Below the pieces are notes generated by a model. The model had not been told where the DNA came from and searched no databases. It worked only from the letters and a program-made list of their open reading frames with translations. This document shows, in pieces, positions 16,150 through 24,581 of a stretch of DNA of 64,000 nucleotides; position 1 is the first letter of the stretch; every line of letters starts with the position of its first letter. A program made the position numbers and the translations under genes. Source of the stretch: Allomuricauda sp. (lineage in GTDB: Bacteria > Bacteroidota > Bacteroidia > Flavobacteriales > Flavobacteriaceae); contig NZ_PABT01000014.1 in assembly GCF_002699205.1 (NCBI RefSeq), positions 434,001-498,000 of the forward strand. The letters run 5' to 3'.

Positions 16150-18555
16150 CTATCTTTTTAAAGTAAAGTGACCGGACAATGTTTTTCCTGTTCCTTGGTC
16201 TACATACTTAAACCAATAATCACTGGAGGGCATCGGTTGCCCTTTGTAGGTACCGTCCCAAGTGGCATTGTTGTTCGGGTCCAATTGCACCAACAATTTA
16301 CCATAGCGATCGAACACATAGATATAGGTACTGTTTTCCCCTGCAAGAATGGAAGTGTCCCAATAATCGTTGGTTCCGTCATTGTTGGGTGTGAAGAATT
16401 TTGGAAGCCCCAAAGATTCGGAATCGTTACAGGCGGCAGTGTCAATGGTCACGGTAAAACTGGTTTCTTGGGCGCATCCATCGGATTCCGCTCGAACGTA
16501 GATCAATTGGGTTTCAACGATCTCATCTCCAGGGTATAGTTGCAGGCCTTCGCCATTGCTCTCCGTAAAATAGCCTTCGCCTGTAGGTAGGATCGGCAGA
16601 ATATAGCCCTTGCATTCGGTCACATCTTCCAGCATGGTAACTTCGTTCACCCTATCGATGGTAACCGTAAAGCTACTTTCGTCCGTACAGGTATCCGGTC
16701 CCGAACCGTTTTCGGCATATACATACACGGTGGTCGTTTCCGATATGACATCCCCGGGATCTAGTTGCGTTCCCGTTTTGTTCGGCCCCGTATAATAGTA
16801 GTTGTTCTCGCTCAACGACGGTAATTCGAAATTATCGCACCGCTCTACATCCCCGAAGGTATCCGCTACTGGAGTTTCTTGGGCAAATAGGGTAAAAACG
16901 GTCTCGTTGTAACAACCTGAGGAACTGGTCACCCTAACCGTAATATCCTGTTGGACGGGAGTGGTATTGGTATATGATGCCGTTAAGTTTATGGGGTTTC
17001 CCATGGCGTCGAAATAGGACACGGTGACCCCGGTCTGTGAGCCGATCACTTGGGATTCCATCTGGGGCAGGTCCAAGGTAAAGGTTGCAATACCGTCCCC
17101 GTCCGTGTCACATGCATAAAAATCCTCAATGGGGTTGGCGGTTGGGCCTACGTCGCTTACGGTAAGCGTTATCGGGTTTCTTTCCAATACCAGATCTGTG
17201 ACGATAGTGCTGGTTATCACACAGGTATAGACCCCGGAATCGGAAGGTTGGAGGTTGTCCAGTTCCAAATTGGCACTGTCGGAACCGGGGATGGCAACGC
17301 CGTCCTTAAACCATTCATAGGTATTGGCCGAACCGCTTACCGTGGTTTCGAGGATAACTGTGTTTCCTGCACAGGTGGTAATGTTCTCTACCTCATCGAC
17401 CTTTGCCTGGGGGTTATCCACAAAATTTAAAATATTGGAGCTATAGCTATCGAACTGATCCTCGAAGTCTCCAAATTCAAAACGATTATTTGCTATATCT
17501 AAACCCCATAATGTTGATATACCGCTAAAATCAGGTATTGCGCCCTCTAGTTCATTATCATGTAAAATAAGCCACTCTAAGTTATTGAAGTTTGCAAACT
17601 GTGGCGGAACCTGACCTGTTAAATTATTACGGTCAAGTAGAATTAATTTGGGGTCCGACCAATTTTCATAACTAAGAGGTATGGACCCTTCTATAAGGGT
17701 ATTGTTGATATTAAAAGTATGAATATTTTCAAAATTACCTAAAGATGCAGGCAGCGTTCCCGTTAGTTCTTGACTGCCAATCCTAAAGTCCACCATGTTC
17801 ACCAGATTTCCCAATTCTTCCGGTATATCTCCTGTTAGCTCATTATTCTCAAGCTCAAAGTGCGTCAAATTAATAAGATTGCCATATTCCGGGTAGATAA
17901 AACCCGTAAAATTGTTTGTACCCAAATAGAGAATACGAAGATTTATTAAATTGGTTATACCAATGGGGATTTCGCCTGTAAGTTCATTGAAACGTAATGA
18001 GAGAATAGTCAAATTATTCAATAAAAGCAATGATGGTGGTATCTCGCCCGTTAATTGGTTCTGACTTAGGTCAAGCATTGTAAGATTTGACAAATCTCCA
18101 ATATTGTCAGGAATGCCTCCGGTAAAATTATTTCCTCGTAGGTCAAGCGATATCAAATTCGTTAATGTGGTTATACTGGCGGGTATGGAACCTGACAGCT
18201 CTCCTAGCTCTACATTTAAGAGTTGTAGAAAAGGTAAATCCCCAATCTCTTCCGGTAATACCCCTATCAAGTTGTTCTTCCCGGCTATATCACCGGTAAG
18301 GTTCATGTTAATTTGGGTAACGTTATTTCCTGATATGGTCAGCCCATACCAATCATTGGTTACTATCGTATTTTCTATGGGGACCACAAAATTCCAATCG
18401 TTTGTGGGGTCACCATCTGATTCGCTGAACCAGCCAGGTCCCCCGGTCGCATCATAAAAAGCCTTTAGTGCTTGTATTTCGGATATGGGAAGTTGAGCCA
18501 ATGAAACGAAACTGCCTAAAAAAAGCAGCATTACAAATGATAGGAGGTTTTTCAT
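16150..18555 (-). CDS. Secreted LRR / Ig-like adhesin with type B T9SS C-terminal domain
   Basis: An 801-residue exported protein. I start it at 18555 (MKNLLSFVM), which gives a clean signal peptide. Residues about 20-380 carry leucine-rich repeats of the LxxLxLxxNxLTGxIP type, about ten units. An Ig-like domain follows (about 388-465, YEWFKDGVAIPG and DSGVYTCVI), then an adhesin-like domain and two related repeats ending in SSFTVTID / TSFTVTID. The last ~85 residues (LPKFFTPNNDGTNDYWD) are the gliding-motility-type (type B) sorting signal of the type IX system, so it is exported to the surface or medium. The LRR part looks clearly more A+T-rich than the C-terminal half. A binding or adhesion role is inferred. 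Confidence 0.9.
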   Translation of the reverse strand: MKNLLSFVMLLFLGSFVSLAQLPISEIQALKAFYDATGGPGWFSESDGDPTNDWNFVVPIENTIVTNDWYGLTISGNNVTQINMNLTGDIAGKNNLIGVLPEEIGDLPFLQLLNVELGELSGSIPASITTLTNLISLDLRGNNFTGGIPDNIGDLSNLTMLDLSQNQLTGEIPPSLLLLNNLTILSLRFNELTGEIPIGITNLINLRILYLGTNNFTGFIYPEYGNLINLTHFELENNELTGDIPEELGNLVNMVDFRIGSQELTGTLPASLGNFENIHTFNINNTLIEGSIPLSYENWSDPKLILLDRNNLTGQVPPQFANFNNLEWLILHDNELEGAIPDFSGISTLWGLDIANNRFEFGDFEDQFDSYSSNILNFVDNPQAKVDEVENITTCAGNTVILETTVSGSANTYEWFKDGVAIPGSDSANLELDNLQPSDSGVYTCVITSTIVTDLVLERNPITLTVSDVGPTANPIEDFYACDTDGDGIATFTLDLPQMESQVIGSQTGVTVSYFDAMGNPINLTASYTNTTPVQQDITVRVTSSSGCYNETVFTLFAQETPVADTFGDVERCDNFELPSLSENNYYYTGPNKTGTQLDPGDVISETTTVYVYAENGSGPDTCTDESSFTVTIDRVNEVTMLEDVTECKGYILPILPTGEGYFTESNGEGLQLYPGDEIVETQLIYVRAESDGCAQETSFTVTIDTAACNDSESLGLPKFFTPNNDGTNDYWDTSILAGENSTYIYVFDRYGKLLVQLDPNNNATWDGTYKGQPMPSSDYWFKYVDQGTGKTLSGHFTLKR

Positions 18556-18671
18556 GAAAAAAAATAACAAGGACTACAAAATAATGTAAAATCACACAAA
18601 AATTATTGAAACTTGAAGGGATTCGATATAATGAAAAAAACGACGAAGAAAAAACACTGTTTTCTTTTCCA

Positions 18672-18803
18672 TTATTCCGTTTCCAGGTCTTCTGTTTTTC
18701 TGAATAGGGAGATGATATCTTTCGCATTTACGGCATCGGTAACCTCTATGTCAAGATGGTGGTAGTCCTTGATAAACAGGTATAAACCGGCAAGGGAGAC
18801 TCA
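18672..18803 (-). other. In-frame open tail after the PepSY reductase stop (possible gene relic)
   Basis: After the TGA at 18801-18803 the same frame stays open for 42 codons to a TAA at 18672-18674. The translation reads protein-like (GLYLFIKDYHHLDIEVTDAV and on) but has no ATG, GTG or TTG start. The reductase already ends in a normal way (MDCY), so this is more likely a relic of another gene's 3' end or chance than readthrough. Confidence 0.25.
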
Positions 18804-20996
18804 ATAACAATCCATCATAATCTGCTTGCGGTTTTGGAAGTGGCTCAAGTCTTTGTTCAAGTATGTGCTACAGATGGTTTTCAATTCCTTCATTACTTCC
18901 CGCTGCATGGCAATGGAGCCGCATATCATCACATAACCACCTTTGTTCAATAACTCCGCTATTTTATTACCGTCTTTTTTCACCAAATGCTGTACATAGG
19001 TTTTATCATTACCTACTCGTGAGTAGGCAGGCATAAAACGGTGAAGCTTTTTTTGTGTGAGGGCTTCATCAATATAAGGCTTGTAAAGGACTAGGGACTC
19101 CGGAGCTCTACCTCCCCAGTATAAATGTAATTTTCGTTTCGGAGTGTTCGAGACAATCATCCCCAAAAAAGGCCCTATACCGGTTCCTGTAGCAATCAAT
19201 ACGGTTTCTTTTGAGTTCTTAGGAAGATGAAAATGTCTATTGTTGACCACCCCTGCGGTTAGAATTTCTCCTTTCTTTAATTGCCCCAATCTGTTTGAGC
19301 AAATACCGTTGGGATGTTTTTTTACACTTATGGCCAATATATTGTTTTTTAAGTGGCCTATGGAATAGAGACGTTCGCGTCCGTCTTCCTCCGGTGTTAC
19401 CGACAATAGATCGCCCGAGGTAACCTTTGCGCCATTCATGTTTTTTAAAGTAAGAAGAAAAGTATCTTCTTTTTCAAGATCCACTCTATCAACAACCACA
19501 AAATCGGAAACATGGTTTTTGGCCAACGTGGTTTTCGGCTTTTCAAGATGTAGGGTCATTCCTTGGGATTTTGCCCAGCTATTGGTCCAATTGGAAAAAG
19601 CCTCAAAGGATTGGTTGTTTACGGTGAATACCTTATCCAATGCTTGGGCATTATTCTGGGATTTCAATAGCTCGTATGCCTCATAAGCGAATTGACAAAA
19701 ATTAGGATAGGAGGTGGACCCGAAACCGATAACTGAAAAGGTAAAGGGTTGTTTTTGCTGATATGTTGTGGCCAATTGCTTAAACTTAGAAGCACTTGCA
19801 GGCGCTTCGCCTTGCCCATAAGTGGCCGTGATTATGATAAGCTGCTTCATCTTTGCGAACGAACCATAATCGTTCATCATTCCCAAAAAACTTTTTTGAC
19901 CCGCTTTTAAAAGTTGCTCGTGCAGCGCCTTAGCGAACAATAGGGTAGTGCCCCCTTCGGTTCCGACCAATATGATATGATCGCTTTCGCTTTTGGAAAA
20001 CTTATTTTTGATACGGGTCTTGGGTCGTTTAAAATAGATGATAAAACCTGTTACCATCAGAAAGGGAACGGAAAGGCTCCCCAGACCTAAAATGATACTC
20101 CAAACAATGCTTCCCTCGCCGGTATGCAGCACGGTGGCCCAAGAAGACACTACAGAGATGGAAGGGTGTTTTTTTTCGGATATGATTTCCCCGGTATACT
20201 GGTTAAGCAATACTTCTCTATCCTTAAGGGTAACCGTATAATAATCCTCAACAAATTCAGAAAAGGGGTATTCGAGCTCTCGGAGTTGTCCCAAAGGGGT
20301 GCTCTGAAAAATTTCGAATTCTTGAAAGGGTTTTGCCGGTGTTTCTTGTAATGAGTCATAATCTACTTCGTGAACAAGCTGTTCTTCAGGAATCAGGTTG
20401 AAGCGTAATAATGATAGGTACACACCTGATATAGCCAAGATCAGAATGGGCAATAGTGTAAGGCGAGAGTACACTACATGATTGAATTGTGAAAAGTTTT
20501 CTCGCACAACAGGAGCGAAAAAATATTTGAATCCCCCTTGGCGTTTGGCGATGAGGACAATTCCTGATATTGCAATTAAAAACAGAAGGAAGGATACCAG
20601 ACCGACCAGGAGCCTCCCCGTTGATTTCAGGAACAGAGAACGGTGTAAACTGGTACTGAACTGAAAAATAGGGGCTTTTTCAATAAGCGGGCCCAACGCT
20701 TCACCCGTGAACGGATCCACATAAAATTGGTTGCTTTGCCCGTCGTTGATCGCCGAGATGCTAATAAACCCATTGCGGTCACGAGAAACGAAAAGGACTT
20801 CGTCGTATTTCCCACTCAAGTTTTCCAAGGTTTCGGCCAGTGTCAGCTCGTCCGCATTGGCCACGCTGTAGGGCCGGACCTTGTTCGATATGGGTTCCAC
20901 AGCAAGAATCACCCCTGTAATCGATGCAATCAACAAAAACAGGGATGATATAAATGCTAGGATCAAATGACTATAACGCCATATCGAAAGGGCCAT
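18801..20996 (-). CDS. PepSY-flavodoxin-FNR membrane reductase (XusC-like)
   Basis: A 731-residue fusion. The N-terminal half is a PepSY membrane module with four helices (about 10-33, 125-150, 175-198 and 298-322) and periplasmic PepSY segments; then a flavodoxin domain (about 340-480: LVGTEGGTTLLFAKAL, ATYGQGEAP, GFGSTSYPNF) and a ferredoxin-reductase module (about 495-731: RLYSIG for FAD, GTGIGPFLGM for NADPH, terminal aromatic MDCY). It would carry electrons from cytosolic NADPH through FAD and FMN across the inner membrane to reduce ferric siderophore or free iron. It lies at the end of an iron-uptake locus, 7 bp after the DUF2271 gene, matching the place of the PepSY gene in xus loci. 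Confidence 0.9.
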   Translation of the reverse strand: MALSIWRYSHLILAFISSLFLLIASITGVILAVEPISNKVRPYSVANADELTLAETLENLSGKYDEVLFVSRDRNGFISISAINDGQSNQFYVDPFTGEALGPLIEKAPIFQFSTSLHRSLFLKSTGRLLVGLVSFLLFLIAISGIVLIAKRQGGFKYFFAPVVRENFSQFNHVVYSRLTLLPILILAISGVYLSLLRFNLIPEEQLVHEVDYDSLQETPAKPFQEFEIFQSTPLGQLRELEYPFSEFVEDYYTVTLKDREVLLNQYTGEIISEKKHPSISVVSSWATVLHTGEGSIVWSIILGLGSLSVPFLMVTGFIIYFKRPKTRIKNKFSKSESDHIILVGTEGGTTLLFAKALHEQLLKAGQKSFLGMMNDYGSFAKMKQLIIITATYGQGEAPASASKFKQLATTYQQKQPFTFSVIGFGSTSYPNFCQFAYEAYELLKSQNNAQALDKVFTVNNQSFEAFSNWTNSWAKSQGMTLHLEKPKTTLAKNHVSDFVVVDRVDLEKEDTFLLTLKNMNGAKVTSGDLLSVTPEEDGRERLYSIGHLKNNILAISVKKHPNGICSNRLGQLKKGEILTAGVVNNRHFHLPKNSKETVLIATGTGIGPFLGMIVSNTPKRKLHLYWGGRAPESLVLYKPYIDEALTQKKLHRFMPAYSRVGNDKTYVQHLVKKDGNKIAELLNKGGYVMICGSIAMQREVMKELKTICSTYLNKDLSHFQNRKQIMMDCY

Positions 20997-21003
20997 GTTC
21001 TAT

Positions 21004-21501
21004 TTAATTTGGAACCATTCGGATATAACGGATATAGCCTTTTCCGTCCACTTTTTCTCGAATAGTGGCTGAATTCAATGCTATTTCCGCATCAACGGTA
21101 TAGTATTCCTGATTTTCTACGGCTGATTCAAACCGAACCTTGTAACCATTGTCAATTTGGGAGGAATCAAAGGTCAGGGATATGATGTTCCTTTCTCCAT
21201 TACCTATGGTAGCTCCGGTAATACCATCAATGTTCTCATTGGTGCCATGGCTAAAGGCCCACCAATTTTTTAAATCGGGAAACCACTCTGGGTCATCCCC
21301 TTGAACATATAGGGTTTTAACGTACTTCCCATCAGGATTTATAAGCGAGACGACCACATAGGCTTTTTCCCCAGTATAATTGGCCATCTGGATCATACAT
21401 TTGTACGATACTTGGACAGGTGCCAAAATGTAGGAGGAAAATGTTATTAAAACCAGAAGTAGTGAAATGGTGGCCGCTGAACGGTACAATATTCTTTTCA
21501 T
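21004..21501 (-). CDS. DUF2271 exported protein
   Basis: A 165-residue protein with an N-terminal membrane/signal segment (about 8-28) and a DUF2271 beta-rich domain (YVVVSLINPDGKYVKTLYV, DIDGITGATIGNG-like block NIDGITGATIGNGE). DUF2271 proteins accompany PepSY reductases in many iron loci and are thought to be periplasmic partners. It sits between the ankyrin gene (8-bp gap) and the reductase gene. Confidence 0.85.
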   Translation of the reverse strand: MKRILYRSAATISLLLVLITFSSYILAPVQVSYKCMIQMANYTGEKAYVVVSLINPDGKYVKTLYVQGDDPEWFPDLKNWWAFSHGTNENIDGITGATIGNGERNIISLTFDSSQIDNGYKVRFESAVENQEYYTVDAEIALNSATIREKVDGKGYIRYIRMVPN

Positions 21502-21509
21502 GCGTTGAT

Positions 21510-23021
21510 TTATTGATTGAGGAAATCTAAATTCACATTGTTTTTAGCCAAAAGTTCGTTTTCTTGTGCCAAATCGTACGCCGTTTCGCCGAACGCTGTG
21601 GTTGATGTTATATCGGCACCATTGGCAACTAGGTATTTAAGGATGTCGGTATTTCTGGATTTCATTGCGGCATAGTGCAACACCGTATTGCCTTGTTCAT
21701 CCTTGGCGTTGATATCGGCACCAAACGCCTGTACTTTTTTGAGCAGGGCCAGATCGTTTTTGTCCATGGCCAAGTGCCAAACGGTTTTTTTGTCCGATTG
21801 AGTGGTTTTGAGATCGAGTCCTGCTTTACTCAAAGCCTTTGCCTTGGCATCAAAATCCCGGGGATTGCCCCGTGAGGAAAATAGGTAATACGCAAGATTG
21901 TTTCCTTTTTTGTCCAAAATAGTTGTTTTGGCCCCTTTGGATATCAAATAATCCACAACTTCGGCACTATTGTCCTGGACGGCTAGTGTTAAAGCCGAAT
22001 GTCCTTCTTTGTTGGTGTGGTTAAGATGATCTGTTTTTTCCGCCAAATATTTGACCACTTCCAAGGTGTTGCGGCCCGCTGCGTTTAAAAGTGCCGTGTT
22101 CCCGTCATTGTCAACGGAGTTTGGATCCACACCTTTTTCCACAAAGTAATCGTAAAGGGCGAGATCTTTTGAAGAACGGGAGATGTTGTGCAATGGCGTA
22201 ATACCATCTGTTGATGTGATATTAACATCAAGGCCAAGACTTTCCAAATATTTAAAGACCTCAATACCGTTGCTGGTCCCTCTTCCTCCACGACTGGCAA
22301 AAAGGATGGCATTTTCGTTTGTCTTGGGATTTTTTTCAATGGAGACTCCACGTTCCACCAATGCTTTTAGAACATCAATGTTTCCGCCTTGTGCTGCAAT
22401 ATTGAAAATTCCATTGCCATTGTTGTCAGTAGCGTTTATGCTAAGACCTTTTTCAATGAAGTAATCGATGAGGTCCAGATTTTTGACTCTGGGTGCAGCT
22501 ACCAATAAAACGTTACGGCCATCGTGGTCTTTTTCGTTTTTGAGGTCTGCTCCGTTTTCAATGAGAAAATCATAGACTTTGGTGTCGCTTTGACCTCCTG
22601 CCGCGGTAAACTGGGTTACGGAATAGCCGTGGGAATCTTTTAAATCCAATTTAGCTCCCTTTTCAACCAAATATTCCATTACCTCTAGGTTGCCCCGGGA
22701 GGCTGCCCAAAAAATATAGGTGCGTGAGTCATGGGTACGCTTGTTCACATCGTTTCCTTTTTCAATAAGATGTGCAATGGTGGAAACGGGATTTCCGGCA
22801 AAAATGGCAAAGGTAGTGGGGTCGAAACCACTTCGGTTTGCCTTGGTTATGGAGTGTCCTTCAGCAATTTTGGCGTCAATGTCCGCTATAGTGGGTTTGG
22901 AAGCCCAATATTCCCTGTCCATAAACGGATTTTCGGAACCGCCTTGTTGCCCCATGGCCGTTTGGGCCATAAGTACAACGGCAAAACCGAGCAAGAAGGA
23001 TTTTATTGTTTTTGTTTTCAT
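21510..23021 (-). CDS. Exported ankyrin-repeat protein
   Basis: A 503-residue protein with a signal peptide (MAQTAMGQQ cleavage region) and about a dozen ankyrin repeats filling the rest (for example GRNVLLVAAPRVKNLDLIDY, GNTALLNAAGRNTLEVVKYL, GNTVLHYAAMKSRNTDILKY). It is expected in the periplasm, where ankyrin proteins serve as binding scaffolds; some periplasmic ones protect against oxidative stress. Its place between the DUF4374/TonB pair and the DUF2271/PepSY pair suggests a scaffold or holder in iron uptake, which is inference. A TATTTTTG box at 23054-23047 and a hairpin at 23157-23191 indicate its own transcript. Confidence 0.88.
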   Translation of the reverse strand: MKTKTIKSFLLGFAVVLMAQTAMGQQGGSENPFMDREYWASKPTIADIDAKIAEGHSITKANRSGFDPTTFAIFAGNPVSTIAHLIEKGNDVNKRTHDSRTYIFWAASRGNLEVMEYLVEKGAKLDLKDSHGYSVTQFTAAGGQSDTKVYDFLIENGADLKNEKDHDGRNVLLVAAPRVKNLDLIDYFIEKGLSINATDNNGNGIFNIAAQGGNIDVLKALVERGVSIEKNPKTNENAILFASRGGRGTSNGIEVFKYLESLGLDVNITSTDGITPLHNISRSSKDLALYDYFVEKGVDPNSVDNDGNTALLNAAGRNTLEVVKYLAEKTDHLNHTNKEGHSALTLAVQDNSAEVVDYLISKGAKTTILDKKGNNLAYYLFSSRGNPRDFDAKAKALSKAGLDLKTTQSDKKTVWHLAMDKNDLALLKKVQAFGADINAKDEQGNTVLHYAAMKSRNTDILKYLVANGADITSTTAFGETAYDLAQENELLAKNNVNLDFLNQ

Positions 23022-23046
23022 TTTGGTTCAAATAAGGTTTTAAATG

Positions 23047-23054
23047 CAAAAATA
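23047..23054 (-). promoter_or_regulatory. Putative -7 box (TATTTTTG) for the ankyrin-DUF2271-PepSY genes
   Basis: It matches TAnnTTTG 26 bp upstream of the ankyrin ATG. No -33 TTTG occurs at 18-20 bp, so it is a weak or regulated promoter. Confidence 0.4.
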
Positions 23055-23156
23055 GGTATCCATATACGAATCACTGTATGATTACCTATGTTCTCGCTGA
23101 TAAAGGAATTTTTGAGTGTTATAAAACATTAAAATTCAGAAAAAGAACTAAGTAAT

Positions 23157-23191
23157 AAATTCCATGGAAGCAAAATGCCTCCATGGAATTT
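23157..23191 (-). terminator. Hairpin after the DUF4374 gene
   Basis: Perfect 12-bp arms (AAATTCCATGGA at 23157-23168, its complement at 23180-23191) enclose an 11-nt loop. It starts 22 bp beyond the DUF4374 stop and lies 136 bp before the ankyrin gene. The U-run is only that of the stem, so it could be a partial terminator or an mRNA-end stabiliser. Confidence 0.6.
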
Positions 23192-23212
23192 CCTCAGGAA
23201 ACCTCCAAAGGT

Positions 23213-24562
23213 TTAGAATGTTCCAATAAAGTGGCTTCCTTCCACATTTACCAATTCTGCACCTTTGGTTACTTCTCCGGTTTCCGTATCAATAACATAG
23301 ATGTTCCCGTTTTTGCCGACTGGGGCTTCGGTTACATATATTTCAGTTCCATCGACCACAAAACCTTGGTATTGGAACAAATAGAAATCTGGATCATAGG
23401 GAATGGCATCGATTTTCTCTGCGGTTTTGGTGTTTAAATCCGCAAGCGCAAAAAATCCTTGGGGTCCGGCCACACCTTCAGCGGAACCATCGTGTCGGTA
23501 TGCAATGACCGCCTTGCCGTTTGAAGCAGGTCTCCATGCAAGAATGTAGGCCCCTTCTACACCCAAAGCTTCATCTAAATTAAATACATAAGAATCGTCG
23601 TATTGGTTGTCGGCATCAATCTTTAGGATGTGGGAGCCTTCTGGGTCACTTTGGTTTGCCTGGTAAACACTGCCTTCATATAGGAACGCATTGATACTTC
23701 GATATCCGTTGGTGTTCCCGTGACCTACGTTGGAAGTGATTACGGTTGGGTTTAATAGGGAAGGGTAGTCCAAAACAATGGTCTTTGACCCTAAAATTTC
23801 ATAATCGCTGTCACTTTCTGCAGTTGCAGGATCAACCTTGCTCAAACGTGCACCAATATAAAGTTTGTCGCCTGCGGCATTGAGTGTGGGCATATCTATT
23901 CTGGAAATATAGTATCCGTTAGCTTCTTCTTCCTCGGTCAAGGGTACGCTGTGCTCTTGATAATTTATGATTTGTGAATTCACCAAATCCAAGGTCACGA
24001 TTCCCATTGTGGCTTCTGTACGTACATAATTGTCTTCTTCATCGAATTGGTGTTCTGTTGAGACATATACTGCAGCTCCGGTTTGGTCCCCATCAAACAA
24101 TTTGATCCATCTTGGAGCGGAACCAACGTAGGGGGCGATGCTTATCTCGGTGCCGGTTTGTTTAAAGTTTTGACCACCTTCTACGGTGTATTTGGTATAA
24201 TTTCCACCAGTGTCCCCTGCATAGCTGATATTGAAAATTGTATTGCCGTCCTCTGAAGATTGTAACCTGGCGGTTCTGTTTGAAGGCACGATAAATCCAT
24301 TTTCAAAAGGTTCAATGGACACAGTGGGGTCTTTGGCATCTTCGCTGCTAACGGCATATATCAATGTCCCACCATTTCCATCTCCTGGGCTGTCTCCCAT
24401 TCTTGCAGCGGCAACGGTTATCCATCTGGATTCTTCAACAGGGTCTGGGTCAGGATCGGGATTTGGAGTTGTATCGTTATCATCGCTACTACATGAGGCC
24501 ATTAGACCCACCATTATTGTGGCGGCGGCCATGCTTCTAATGTTGATAAAGTTGCGTTTCAT
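23213..24562 (-). CDS. DUF4374 surface lipoprotein (XusB-like)
   Basis: A 449-residue lipoprotein: lipobox GLMASCSSDD (Cys24), an acidic/proline linker (NPDPDPDPVEES) that fits the Bacteroidota surface-export signal, then a DUF4374 beta-propeller-like domain. In Bacteroides the XusB member captures ferric xenosiderophore outside the cell and hands it to the TonB receptor XusA. It follows the receptor gene by 19 bp in one transcript here. The siderophore bound is unknown. Confidence 0.88.
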   Translation of the reverse strand: MKRNFINIRSMAAATIMVGLMASCSSDDNDTTPNPDPDPDPVEESRWITVAAARMGDSPGDGNGGTLIYAVSSEDAKDPTVSIEPFENGFIVPSNRTARLQSSEDGNTIFNISYAGDTGGNYTKYTVEGGQNFKQTGTEISIAPYVGSAPRWIKLFDGDQTGAAVYVSTEHQFDEEDNYVRTEATMGIVTLDLVNSQIINYQEHSVPLTEEEEANGYYISRIDMPTLNAAGDKLYIGARLSKVDPATAESDSDYEILGSKTIVLDYPSLLNPTVITSNVGHGNTNGYRSINAFLYEGSVYQANQSDPEGSHILKIDADNQYDDSYVFNLDEALGVEGAYILAWRPASNGKAVIAYRHDGSAEGVAGPQGFFALADLNTKTAEKIDAIPYDPDFYLFQYQGFVVDGTEIYVTEAPVGKNGNIYVIDTETGEVTKGAELVNVEGSHFIGTF

Positions 24563-24581
24563 TTTAATGATATTTAAGGAG

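Noticed and set aside
18452-18727. Minus-strand 91-codon frame overlapping the start of the LRR gene
   Set aside because: It overlaps the strongly supported signal peptide region in another frame and has a composition unlike real proteins here; a shadow.
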